A stretch of 6,483 nt of DNA, taken from positions 1 through 6,483 of the forward strand of contig JADZBZ010000544.1 of the NCBI GenBank assembly GCA_020851835.1, given 5' to 3'. The DNA is from Acidobacteriota bacterium (GTDB taxonomy: Bacteria; Acidobacteriota; Vicinamibacteria; Vicinamibacterales; UBA2999). The notes under the pieces are model-generated. The model made no database searches. It was given only the letters and a program-made list of their open reading frames with translations, and was not told the DNA's origin. The position numbers and the translations under genes were made by a program. This document shows positions 1 to 6,483 of this stretch, piece after piece; position 1 is the first letter of the stretch; every line of letters begins with the position of its first letter.

Positions 1-569
1 CCGTCGAGCCGATCGAACTGATAGGAGACCGTCTCGAGCGCCCGGCGCGGCAGTCCCGCGGCCTTCGCCCGATCGAAGAAGTGCTTGTCGATGCCCAGCC
101 CGCTGTCGAACCCCGCCCGTGTCAGGGCCGCGGTCGTGAGCGTGACGGCCGCCATCCATGGCTTCATCCGCTGCAAGAGCGCCAGCGGGACGCCGTGGGC
201 CTCTGCGCGCGCGCGAATCGCCTGGTAGGTGTCCCCGGCCACCACCTGGTCCAGTGTCAGGCCGTCGGGCAGCATGGCCTTGCCGACCAGCCCCATCAGG
301 GTCGCGGGGTTGGCCATCTCGTCGAGATCCACTTCCTCGACGAGGACCCCCGATGATTGGAACGCGCGGTCGATCGCAGGGTCGAGCGGGTAAAAGGCGG
401 GCGTCAGGACGTGGACCGATCCCAGCAGGTAGGCCTGGCTGCCGTTCCCGGCCGTCACCTTCCAGAGAAAGTGGCGCGGCGCTTCCTGCGCGTACCCCGC
501 CGCTGCCAGGGCCGCAGCGAGCAGCACGCTGGCAATCCACGCACGCCTGGGATGGACGGGGTTCGCCAC
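1..569 (-). CDS. TraB/GumN family exported protein, N-terminal part (gene runs off the left edge)
   Basis: Reading the minus strand from GTG at 569 gives 189 uninterrupted codons plus two bases to the window edge; the C-terminal part lies outside. Residues 1-27 form a signal peptide: a basic start (PRRAW), an Ala/Leu core, and likely cleavage after GYA (residue 27). The mature start FLWKV (34-38), then YLLGSVHVL (47-55), carries the GxxH motif (G50, H53) of the TraB/PrgY/TIKI/GumN superfamily. EEVDLDE (78-84) follows, then GIDKHFF (159-165) and LETVSYQFDRL (178-188), which match the usual family pattern. TIKI members are metalloproteases; most bacterial GumN-like members have no proven activity, so a periplasmic or surface-exposed hydrolase is only an inference. 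The GTG start is preferred because AGGAG lies 7 bases upstream; an in-frame ATG at 599 has no Shine-Dalgarno sequence. The gene is divergent from dus. The family call is firm; the function is unknown. Confidence 0.85.
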   Translation of the reverse strand, partial: MANPVHPRRAWIASVLLAAALAAAGYAQEAPRHFLWKVTAGNGSQAYLLGSVHVLTPAFYPLDPAIDRAFQSSGVLVEEVDLDEMANPATLMGLVGKAMLPDGLTLDQVVAGDTYQAIRARAEAHGVPLALLQRMKPWMAAVTLTTAALTRAGFDSGLGIDKHFFDRAKAAGLPRRALETVSYQFDRLD

Positions 570-609
570 GGCGGCACTCCTAAGGTCAGACAGTATCATC
601 GAACTTCAG
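570..609. promoter_or_regulatory. Divergent intergenic region between the TraB/GumN-like gene and dus
   Basis: These 40 bases must hold, or overlap, promoters for both directions unless transcription starts inside the neighbouring genes. On the plus strand TATCAT (594-599) matches the sigma70 -10 consensus at 5 of 6 positions, but no -35 hexamer or extended -10 TG precedes it. On the minus strand GATACT, with CTGAAT 17 bases upstream, is a weaker candidate. No clear operator palindrome is visible. The -10 calls are inference from a short match in GC-rich DNA. Confidence 0.3.
577..581 (-). promoter_or_regulatory. Ribosome binding site of the TraB/GumN-like gene
   Basis: AGGAG read on the minus strand lies 7 bases before the GTG at 569. 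It decides that start over the in-frame ATG at 599, which would add ten residues (MILSDLRSAA) ahead of the signal peptide and has no purine-rich site upstream. Confidence 0.7.
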
Positions 610-1689
610 ATGCCATTCAGCACCCTGCTCGACGGCGCGCTCGTGATGGGCCCGATGACCAAGGGGTCCAACCTTCCCTACCGCCGCCTCTGCGTGGAGC
701 TCGGCGCCCGCATCACGATGAGCGAGATGACCGTCGCGCGGCGGCTCAAGCAGCGGCGGAAGGGCGAGTTCGCCCTCGTGCGCCGCTTCGAGGGCGAGCC
801 CTGCTTCGGCGTGCAGCTGGCCGGTACGAACCCGGAGGAGATGGCGTGGGCCGCGGCCCTGGTCGAATCGCGCGGCGCCGACCTCGTGGACCTCAACTGC
901 GGCTGTCCCATCGATTACTTCACCCACAAGGGCCTGGGCGCGGCACTCGGCCGGCAGCCGAGCCGGCTGCGCCGGCTGATCGAGGCCATGAAGAAAGCCG
1001 TGGGACGCGTGCCCGTCACCGCGAAGATTCGCCTGGGCTGGAATGACGACGATCGCAACCATCTGGACCAGGCACGCGCCGCGGCCGATGGCGGCGCCGA
1101 CGCGCTGACCGTGCACGGGCGCACGCGCAACGCAAGGTACCGTACCGACGCGGACTGGGATGCGATTGGCGAAATCGCAGCGGCCGTATCGATTCCGGTC
1201 ATCGGCAATGGCGACGTCCTTTACGGTCATCAGGTCGAGGTGCTTCGCGCTCGTGCTGGGTGCGCCGCGGTCATGACCGCCCGGGCCGCGCTGATTCGCC
1301 CGTGGATCTTTCGCGAGCATGCCGAGGGCTATCGCGAGATGAGCGCGGAGGACCGCGTGGCCATCTACCGCCGCTATGTCAGGCTCGCCCGGGAGCACTG
1401 GGGCGACGACGAACACGGGCTGGCGCGCGTGCGGACCTTCACGCGCTGGCACCTGGATTTCTGGTGCCGCGACGTGCCGCGCCACGCCGACGGGACGTTC
1501 CCGTCGATGCAGGTGCGCGAACTCGCGTTCGGGGCGCGATCGCCGCTCGAAGCGCTGTTGTCACGCGGAGACGGGAACGCCCACGACTACCTGGCCGATT
1601 GCCTGGTTGAACAACGTGAGATCGTGCCGGCGGAGGCCCCCTCCGCTTCGCAGCCCGTCGCAGAACTGCAAACGGAAGCAGCTGGGTGA
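610..1689 (+). CDS. dus: tRNA-dihydrouridine synthase, Dus3-like
   Basis: Flavin-dependent enzyme that reduces a uridine in tRNA to dihydrouridine, using NADPH and FMN, in the cytoplasm. The 359 residues form a TIM barrel followed by a helical tRNA-binding domain. The first strand reads LVMGPMTKGSNLPYRR (11-26), with G in place of the usual A of the APM motif. The catalytic loop NCGCPID (96-102) contains Cys99, the expected general acid. KIRLGW (139-144), HGRTR (169-173), NGDV (200-203) and TARAA (223-227) are the flavin-binding positions; the last has Ala where ARGA is usual. EHWGDD (262-267) and RWHLDFWCRDVP (279-290) in the helical domain, together with GNLPYRR-type and GCPID motifs, resemble eukaryotic Dus3 (as I recall it) more than DusA, DusB or DusC. 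No CCCH zinc finger is present. The C-terminus from about 338 is a short Ala/Glu/Pro-rich tail. No Shine-Dalgarno precedes ATG 610, but ATG 646 would cut into the first strand. The Dus call is firm; the Dus3 grouping is likely, and the target uridine is unknown. Confidence 0.93.
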   Translation: MPFSTLLDGALVMGPMTKGSNLPYRRLCVELGARITMSEMTVARRLKQRRKGEFALVRRFEGEPCFGVQLAGTNPEEMAWAAALVESRGADLVDLNCGCPIDYFTHKGLGAALGRQPSRLRRLIEAMKKAVGRVPVTAKIRLGWNDDDRNHLDQARAAADGGADALTVHGRTRNARYRTDADWDAIGEIAAAVSIPVIGNGDVLYGHQVEVLRARAGCAAVMTARAALIRPWIFREHAEGYREMSAEDRVAIYRRYVRLAREHWGDDEHGLARVRTFTRWHLDFWCRDVPRHADGTFPSMQVRELAFGARSPLEALLSRGDGNAHDYLADCLVEQREIVPAEAPSASQPVAELQTEAAG

Positions 1690-1729
1690 TGCCACGTCCG
1701 TGAGGCGTCCATTACACTTGGAGTCATCG
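1690..1729 (+). promoter_or_regulatory. Gap between dus and the exported-protein gene, with ribosome binding site
   Basis: TTGGAG (1718-1723) lies 6 bases before ATG 1730 and supports that start. No convincing promoter is seen: TACACT (1713-1718) is a 4-of-6 match to the -10 consensus with no -35 partner. No terminator hairpin follows dus, so readthrough from dus is possible. Confidence 0.5.
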
Positions 1730-4700
1730 ATGCGGTCACAGAGATTGCTCGCCGTCCTTCTGGGTCTAGTCATTGTGCAGGCCGTCGGCCTGGTCGGCAG
1801 CCAGCCTGCCCCCGGCGCTGAAGGCCCCATCGGAATCCTGTCTACTGAGACGCCGGCGCACCTCTGGGTAGGCAGTCTGAGCGGACAGCAGACCACCCAG
1901 GCCATCATGAGCTCGCCCACCATGGAGGCGTCGGTGCCTGCGGCTGGTGCCCATCGCGAGGCGATCGAGCCCGACCGTCGGCAGTTGCCGCAGCGCCCGG
2001 GTCCGGCAGGCGCTTCTTCTCCGACGCCGCGCCCGACGAAGGACGCGACCGGCCTCGCACAGACGGTGGCCACCCCCAACGTGGACGTGGCGACGCTGGC
2101 CGACACGCTCACGGTTCCACCAGACACCATGGGAGATGTGGGACCTGCGCAGTACCTGGTGGGCGTGAACGGGCGCATCAGAACCATCGACAAGGTGACG
2201 GGCACCGCCGACGGCGTGCTGGACGCGAGCATCGACACGTTCTTCGACACGGTCCGGAACGGCCAGCCCACGACGAACCCGCGAGTCCGCTACGACCGAG
2301 GGACAGGACGGTGGTTCGTGACCATGGTCAACATCGAGTTAGCGAACCGGTACCTGCTCGCCGTCAGTGATTCGGCCGTGATCGCGCCCGGCACCACCTG
2401 GAGCTTCTTCTTCTGGGCCAATACCAGACGAGCCGGCGGAAGCCCTTCCGGCGACCTGTGTGTGGCCGACTACGCGACCCTCGGCGTGGACGAGCACGCG
2501 CTCTACGTCGGCGCCAACCAGTACTGCGGTCCGACGATGGATTCGGTGACCTACGACTCGAGCTCGGCGTACGTCGTACGGAAGGCCGACCTGCTGGCCG
2601 GCACGCCGGCACTCGTGCTCTCGGCCTTCGACGCCGTCGCCACGCTGTCCACCGCCGGGCCCTATACGCCCCAGGGTGTCGACAACTTCGACGCCGGCAC
2701 CACCGAGGGGTATTTCATCGGCGTCGATTCCCTCGCGCTCGGTCGCCTGCAGGTTCGCCGCATCACCGACCCGGGCGGGACCCCGAGCATCTCGGCCAAC
2801 CTCACCATCGACGTGGCGGCCACGGCCCTTCCGCTCGATATCGCCCACCCCGGCGGCCTCGCTCCGCTCGACGGGCTTGACGACCGCCTGCAGCAGGCCG
2901 TCATCCGCAACGGCCGGCTATGGACCAGCCATCACATTCAGGTGGATGCGTCGGGCGCGGCCAGCACTGCGGGCGGCCGCAACGGCATCCGGTGGTACGA
3001 GATCGACAACGTCGCCACCACGCCGACCCTCCGCCAGTCGGGCACGGTGTTCGATGCGGCATCGGTCGACCCGGCCTCGTACTTCATGGGCTCGCTCATG
3101 GTGAGCGGACAGGGTCATGTCGCACTGGGCTCATCGGTGGCTGGTGCGGCCAGTCACGTCAACGGCGTGGCCACCGGCCGGCTCGCCGGCGACCCGCTCG
3201 GCACGATGGACGGCGCTCCGGTCCTGTTCACGTCCAACTCGTCGTTCACCTACAATGTTGAGCCACCGCCCGATCCCCAGCGGTGGGGTGCGTACTCCTA
3301 CACGAGCCTCGACCCCGACGACGACATGACGATGTGGACGTTGCAGGAGTACGTGAACGCGAACGACTCGTACGCGCTGCGGCTCGTGCGCCTCCTGGCG
3401 CCACCGCCGGCCGACGTGACGTCGATTTCGCCGGCGACGACGACCCCGGACCAGACCAACCTGATGGTCACCGTCGACGGAACCGCCGGCGGCGGCTCGG
3501 GCTTCTTCGATCCCGGCCCCGGCTTCCCTTCACGGCTCACCGCATCGTTCAGCGGCACCAACGTCGTCGTCTCCAGCGTCGCCGTGATCTCTCCGACCCA
3601 GGTGGGCCTGAGAGTCGAGACGGTCGGGGCCTCGGCCGGCGCCTACACGCTCACGATCACCAATCCGGATGGCCAGACGTCCACCCTCCTGAACGCGCTC
3701 GTCGTCGAGGACAACGTGGCTCCCGTGGCCGCGGCCGACGCCTTTGCCACCGCGTTCAACGTCCCGCTGAACGTGGCTACGCCCGGCGTGCTCGCCAACG
3801 ACTCGGATGCCAACGGCGACGCGCTGACGGCCGTGCTGCAGACCGGGCCGGCCCATGGGGAACTCTTCCTGAACGGCAACGGCTCGTTCACGTACACGCC
3901 CGCCGTGAACTACTCGGGACCAGACGCCTTCACCTACCAGGCCTATGACGGCCATCTGGCGAGCGCACCCGCCACGGTCAGTCTCACGGTGCGGCCCAAC
4001 TCGCCGCCGGCGGGGAATACCGATACCTACGCCACGCCCTTCGGTACGGTGTTGAACATCGCGGCTCCCGGCGTGCTCGCCAACGACACCGACGCCGACG
4101 GTGACGCGTTGTCAGCCGTCTTCGTCGCGGGTCCCACGCACGGCGTCCTGGGGTTGAACGCGGACGGGTCCTTCAGCTACACGGCGGATGCCGGCTATGC
4201 CGGCGCAGACGCGTTCAGCTACCAGGCTTCCGATGGCCTGGCGCTGAGTGCCATCACGACCGTGAGCGTGACGGTCGGACAGCCGGCCAATGTGCAGCCG
4301 CCCACGGGGCTGCTGGCGTCCTCGATCGTGGGGGGCCGCGTGACCCTTCGGTGGACGCCGCCCCAGGCCGGGCCGACGCCCACCGGCTACGTGCTCGAGG
4401 GAGGCCTTACGCCCGGTGAGGTGCTGGCCAGCATCCCGACGGACAGTGCCTTCCCGATCTACACCTTCACCGCGCCCACCGGCTCGTTCTACGTGCGCAT
4501 ACACACGCTGGCGGGCGCCGACAGAAGCCTCGCGTCGAACGAGCTTCGGATCCACGTCAACGTGCTCGTGGCGCCCTCGGCCCCGGCCAGCCTCGTGAGC
4601 CTGGTGAATGGCACCTCGGTGGACCTCGCCTGGCGGAACACCTTCGACGGCGGGCCGCCGACGTCAATCCTCCTCGACGTCACCGGCTCCGCGGTCACGA

Positions 4701-5104
4701 CGATTCCCCTGGCGGCGTCCGACACGTTCACCTTCGCGGGCGTGCCCCCGGGCACCTACGCCCTGCGGCTGCGCGCCGTGAATGCCGGCGGCACCAGCGC
4801 CCAGTCGAACGAAGTCACCGTGACGTTCCCGGAAGCGTGCTCGGGGGCGCCGGGCACGCCCTCCAGCTTCCTCGCCTACCGACTCGGGAACACCATCCTC
4901 GTGGTGTGGGATCCGGCCACAAGTGGTCCGGCGGCCACGGGCTACGTGCTCGACGTCACGGGGGCCTTCGTTGGGAGCTTCACGACCACCAGCCGGACCC
5001 TGAGCGGGTCTGCCAGTCCCGGCAGCTATAGCCTGAGCGTCCGCGCCACCAACGCCTGCGGTTCGAGCGGGGTCACCGCGATCCAGACGATCGTGGTTCC
5101 GTAG
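1730..5104 (+). CDS. Large exported protein: propeller-like region, IPT/TIG, two Ig-like and three FnIII domains
   Basis: 1,124 residues. A signal peptide covers residues 1 to about 30 (MRSQRLL, then a Leu/Val core; likely cleavage after PAPGA), followed by a Pro-rich spacer to about 115. Residues ~122-555 resemble a recurring family of bacterial secreted, probably beta-propeller proteins of unknown function. Marks include PPDTMGDVGP (130-139), LDGLDDRL (380-387), IRWYEID (420-426), FMGSL (452-456) and RWGAYSYTSLDPDDD (518-532). Then come an IPT/TIG domain (~561-659), two cadherin-like Ig domains (~662-755 and ~757-849) and three FnIII domains (~855-944, ~947-1035, ~1038-1124). The Ig domains carry Ca-binding-type loops NDSDANGD (690-697) and NDTDADGD (785-792). 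The only four cysteines, C244/C266 and C1037/C1110, could form two disulfides, as suits an exported protein. No LPxTG, PEP-CTERM, Por-type sorting signal or C-terminal membrane helix is seen, so it is probably released or loosely surface-held. Ig and FnIII arrays usually serve as spacers or in adhesion; the ligand or substrate is unknown. The same frame is open back to 1376, inside dus, but the signal peptide and ribosome site fix the start. Confidence 0.9.
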   Translation: MRSQRLLAVLLGLVIVQAVGLVGSQPAPGAEGPIGILSTETPAHLWVGSLSGQQTTQAIMSSPTMEASVPAAGAHREAIEPDRRQLPQRPGPAGASSPTPRPTKDATGLAQTVATPNVDVATLADTLTVPPDTMGDVGPAQYLVGVNGRIRTIDKVTGTADGVLDASIDTFFDTVRNGQPTTNPRVRYDRGTGRWFVTMVNIELANRYLLAVSDSAVIAPGTTWSFFFWANTRRAGGSPSGDLCVADYATLGVDEHALYVGANQYCGPTMDSVTYDSSSAYVVRKADLLAGTPALVLSAFDAVATLSTAGPYTPQGVDNFDAGTTEGYFIGVDSLALGRLQVRRITDPGGTPSISANLTIDVAATALPLDIAHPGGLAPLDGLDDRLQQAVIRNGRLWTSHHIQVDASGAASTAGGRNGIRWYEIDNVATTPTLRQSGTVFDAASVDPASYFMGSLMVSGQGHVALGSSVAGAASHVNGVATGRLAGDPLGTMDGAPVLFTSNSSFTYNVEPPPDPQRWGAYSYTSLDPDDDMTMWTLQEYVNANDSYALRLVRLLAPPPADVTSISPATTTPDQTNLMVTVDGTAGGGSGFFDPGPGFPSRLTASFSGTNVVVSSVAVISPTQVGLRVETVGASAGAYTLTITNPDGQTSTLLNALVVEDNVAPVAAADAFATAFNVPLNVATPGVLANDSDANGDALTAVLQTGPAHGELFLNGNGSFTYTPAVNYSGPDAFTYQAYDGHLASAPATVSLTVRPNSPPAGNTDTYATPFGTVLNIAAPGVLANDTDADGDALSAVFVAGPTHGVLGLNADGSFSYTADAGYAGADAFSYQASDGLALSAITTVSVTVGQPANVQPPTGLLASSIVGGRVTLRWTPPQAGPTPTGYVLEGGLTPGEVLASIPTDSAFPIYTFTAPTGSFYVRIHTLAGADRSLASNELRIHVNVLVAPSAPASLVSLVNGTSVDLAWRNTFDGGPPTSILLDVTGSAVTTIPLAASDTFTFAGVPPGTYALRLRAVNAGGTSAQSNEVTVTFPEACSGAPGTPSSFLAYRLGNTILVVWDPATSGPAATGYVLDVTGAFVGSFTTTSRTLSGSASPGSYSLSVRATNACGSSGVTAIQTIVVP
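3713..4276 (+). repeat. Tandem pair of Ig-like domain repeats within the exported-protein gene
   Basis: Two consecutive units of about 95 codons encode cadherin-like Ig domains. They share the order LN(V/I)A.PGVLAND.DA.GDAL, then GP.HG.L.LN.(N/D)GSF(T/S)YT, then the DAF.YQA.DG block. At DNA level 21 bases are identical at 3782-3802 and 4067-4087, exactly 285 bases (95 codons) apart. The rest has diverged, especially at third positions, so this is an old internal duplication of a domain and not a recent or mobile repeat. Confidence 0.8.
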
Positions 5105-5115
5105 CCTATTGCTAC
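5101..5115. repeat. Small inverted repeat over the stop codon of the exported-protein gene
   Basis: GTAGC (5101-5105), a five-base loop CTATT, and GCTAC (5111-5115) form a perfect 5-bp stem that contains the TAG stop. It sits in the 16-base gap between two convergent genes. The stem is short and no T-run follows it in either direction: on the plus strand CAAAA follows, and on the minus strand TTTT precedes it. It is therefore a poor intrinsic terminator and may be chance. Confidence 0.3.
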
Positions 5116-5120
5116 CAAAA

Positions 5121-6482
5121 TCAGGTTCTGGCCGAGCGCGCCTGCTGGCTGAAGAACTCCCGCTTCAGCTTGAGCAGGATGGGTATCGAAGCGAGGACCG
5201 ACACCAGGTTCGGCAGCGCCATCAGGCCGTTGAGCGTGTCGGCGACGTCCCAAACGAGGTGAAGCGACCCGATCGCTCCCAGGTAGATGAAGACCAGCCA
5301 CAGGAGCCGGTACGGCATCGCGGCCCGCACGCCGAAGAGGTAGACGATGCCGGTTTCGCCGTAGAAGCTCCAGCCGATCAACGTGGAGAAGGCGAACAGC
5401 ACGAGGCTGGTCGTAACGACGATGTTGCCCCACGTGCCGGGGAGGCCGACCGAGAAGGCATGACCTGCCAGCGCGGCGCCGGTGGCGCCATCCAGCCAGA
5501 CACCGGTCGCCAGGATGGCCAGCCCGGTAATGGTGCACACGAGAATCGTGTCCACGAACACCTCGAAAATCCCGTACAGTCCCTGCCGTACGGGATGGTC
5601 GGTACGGGCGGCCGCGTGCACCATGGGTGCGCTGCCCAGACCAGCCTCGTTCGAGAACAGGCCACGCGCCACGCCGTAGCGGAGTGCCATCATCACCGAA
5701 GCTCCCGCAAATCCACCCGTGGCCGCGGCACCCGAGAACGCGCTCTCGAACACGAGAGCCACGGCGCCGGGAACCGCACCGGCATGACGGATTAGAATGA
5801 CCAGGCCGCCACCGAGGTAGAACACAGCCATGAAGGGGACCAGCACCTCGGTCACCTCGCCGATGCGTCGAATGCCGCCGAGAATCACGGCGGCGCACAT
5901 CGCGGCCATCAGGATGCCTGTGACGGTCGGGTCGAGGCCGAACGAGGCGCGGAGGCTATCGGCGACCGAGTTGGCTTGCACCATGTTGCCAATGCCGAAG
6001 GCCGCCAGAGAGACGAGCCCTGCGAACACGGCGCCGAGCCACGGTAGGCCAAGCCCGTTCTTCAGCGTGTACATGGCCCCGCCGCGCATGACGCCCGAGT
6101 CGTCTCGCTCGCGGTAGTGGATCGCGATGACGATCTCGGCGAACTTGGTGCACATGCCGAGAAGGCCCGACGCCCACAGCCAGAAGAGTGCCCCGGGGCC
6201 TCCGATCGAGATAGCGGTAGCCACGCCGGCGATGTTGCCCACGCCCACCGTGGACGCCAGGGCCGTGGCCACCGCCTGAAAGGGCGAGACGGTGCCAGGT
6301 TCGGTGCTCTTCTGCGTGATCTTGCCGAGAACTTCTCGTAACGCAAAGCCGAGGTAGCGGAACTGCACGGCCCCGGTCAGCACCGTGAGCACGATGCCCG
6401 TGCCCAGCAGCAGCACGATCATCGGCCATCCCCACACGTACCCGTTCAGCCAGCTGTTCGCTGCCGCAATCGTGTCCACCAT
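5121..6482 (-). CDS. Alanine/glycine:cation symporter (AGCS family)
   Basis: Inner-membrane secondary transporter that takes up alanine or glycine with sodium (or protons). The 453 residues match the family's usual length, so the gene looks complete. Visible family marks are VQFRYLGFA (39-47), TVSPFQAVATALASTVGVGN (64-83) with GNIAGVATAI (82-91), GGPGALFWLW (94-103), FAEIVIAIHYRERD (114-127), RGGAMYTL (133-140), and FSNEAGLGSAP (276-286), followed by HAAARTDHPVRQG (289-301). About ten or eleven hydrophobic segments span residues 18-437, and a short basic tail (KLKREFF) ends the protein. The ATG at 6482 is one base from the window edge, so its ribosome site cannot be seen; the N-terminus VDTIAAANSWLNGYVWG is normal for the family. 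The gene converges on the exported-protein gene with 16 bases between the stops. The substrate (Ala versus Gly, L versus D) cannot be read from the sequence alone. Confidence 0.95.
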   Translation of the reverse strand: MVDTIAAANSWLNGYVWGWPMIVLLLGTGIVLTVLTGAVQFRYLGFALREVLGKITQKSTEPGTVSPFQAVATALASTVGVGNIAGVATAISIGGPGALFWLWASGLLGMCTKFAEIVIAIHYRERDDSGVMRGGAMYTLKNGLGLPWLGAVFAGLVSLAAFGIGNMVQANSVADSLRASFGLDPTVTGILMAAMCAAVILGGIRRIGEVTEVLVPFMAVFYLGGGLVILIRHAGAVPGAVALVFESAFSGAAATGGFAGASVMMALRYGVARGLFSNEAGLGSAPMVHAAARTDHPVRQGLYGIFEVFVDTILVCTITGLAILATGVWLDGATGAALAGHAFSVGLPGTWGNIVVTTSLVLFAFSTLIGWSFYGETGIVYLFGVRAAMPYRLLWLVFIYLGAIGSLHLVWDVADTLNGLMALPNLVSVLASIPILLKLKREFFSQQARSART

Positions 6483-6483
6483 C

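Noticed and set aside
357..1046. A 229-codon plus-strand open frame over the TraB/GumN-like start and the front of dus
   Set aside because: It overlaps two genes with clear family motifs in other frames; its Arg/Gly/Pro-rich product resembles nothing.
586..1485. A 299-codon minus-strand open frame opposite dus
   Set aside because: It is the antisense shadow of a strongly conserved enzyme. Its protein is rich in His, Arg, Ala and Gly with no recognisable domain, as expected when GC-rich codons are read on the other strand.
1561..2271. A 236-codon minus-strand open frame spanning the dus end and the start of the exported-protein gene
   Set aside because: It crosses two plus-strand genes and their gap, shows no family motif, and has shadow-like composition.
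5101..5120. Intrinsic terminator between the convergent genes
   Set aside because: The stem is only 5 bp, has no T-run on the 3' side in either direction, and overlaps the stop codon; it is listed only as a small inverted repeat.
5109..5795. A 228-codon plus-strand open frame opposite the symporter
   Set aside because: It is antisense to conserved AGCS motifs, highly charged, and has no domain or ribosome site that I can support.
5026..5898. A 290-codon minus-strand open frame in a different frame from the symporter
   Set aside because: It is an Arg/Gly/His-rich frame-shifted reading of the symporter; the AGCS motifs are intact in the other frame, so there is no frameshift to explain.
1..6483. 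A new defence, mobile or RNA-based system
   Set aside because: I looked for direct repeats with spacers, terminal inverted repeats, integrase, transposase, reverse-transcriptase or toxin motifs, and structured RNA-like intergenic space. The window is almost fully occupied by four ordinary genes with gaps of 16-40 bases.

Overview
This 6,483-base window is GC-rich bacterial chromosome, densely coded on both strands. Codon third positions are mostly G or C, and long chance open frames lie antisense to nearly every gene. The gene content fits an environmental Gram-negative organism with a high-GC genome. It comprises a periplasmic TraB/GumN-like protein, a Dus3-like tRNA dihydrouridine synthase, a large exported propeller/Ig/FnIII protein and a sodium-coupled amino acid symporter. 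The style of the exported protein makes me think of Acidobacteriota (Vicinamibacteria-like), but that is an impression and not something the sequence proves.

Layout, left to right. (1) Bases 1-569, minus strand: the first 189 codons of a TraB/GumN-family protein with a signal peptide; the gene runs off the left edge. (2) A 40-base divergent gap. (3) Bases 610-1689, plus strand: a complete 359-residue flavin-dependent tRNA-dihydrouridine synthase that looks more like eukaryotic Dus3 than like DusA, DusB or DusC. (4) A 40-base gap with a ribosome binding site. (5) Bases 1730-5104, plus strand: a 1,124-residue exported protein. It has a signal peptide, a proline-rich spacer, a propeller-like region of about 430 residues, an IPT/TIG domain, two cadherin-like Ig domains with DxDxDG-type loops, and three FnIII domains. 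(6) A 16-base convergent gap. (7) Bases 5121-6482, minus strand: a full-length alanine/glycine:cation symporter (AGCS family).

Nothing indicates that the four genes form one pathway. Dus and the exported protein are co-directional and close enough to share a transcript. The TraB/GumN gene is divergent from dus, and the symporter converges on the exported-protein gene. I see no RNA gene, CRISPR array, insertion sequence, attachment site, phage gene or defence system. The two items most worth a second look are the Dus3-type enzyme in a bacterial setting and the uncharacterised propeller-like region of the exported protein. No stretch longer than 300 bases lacks a gene.
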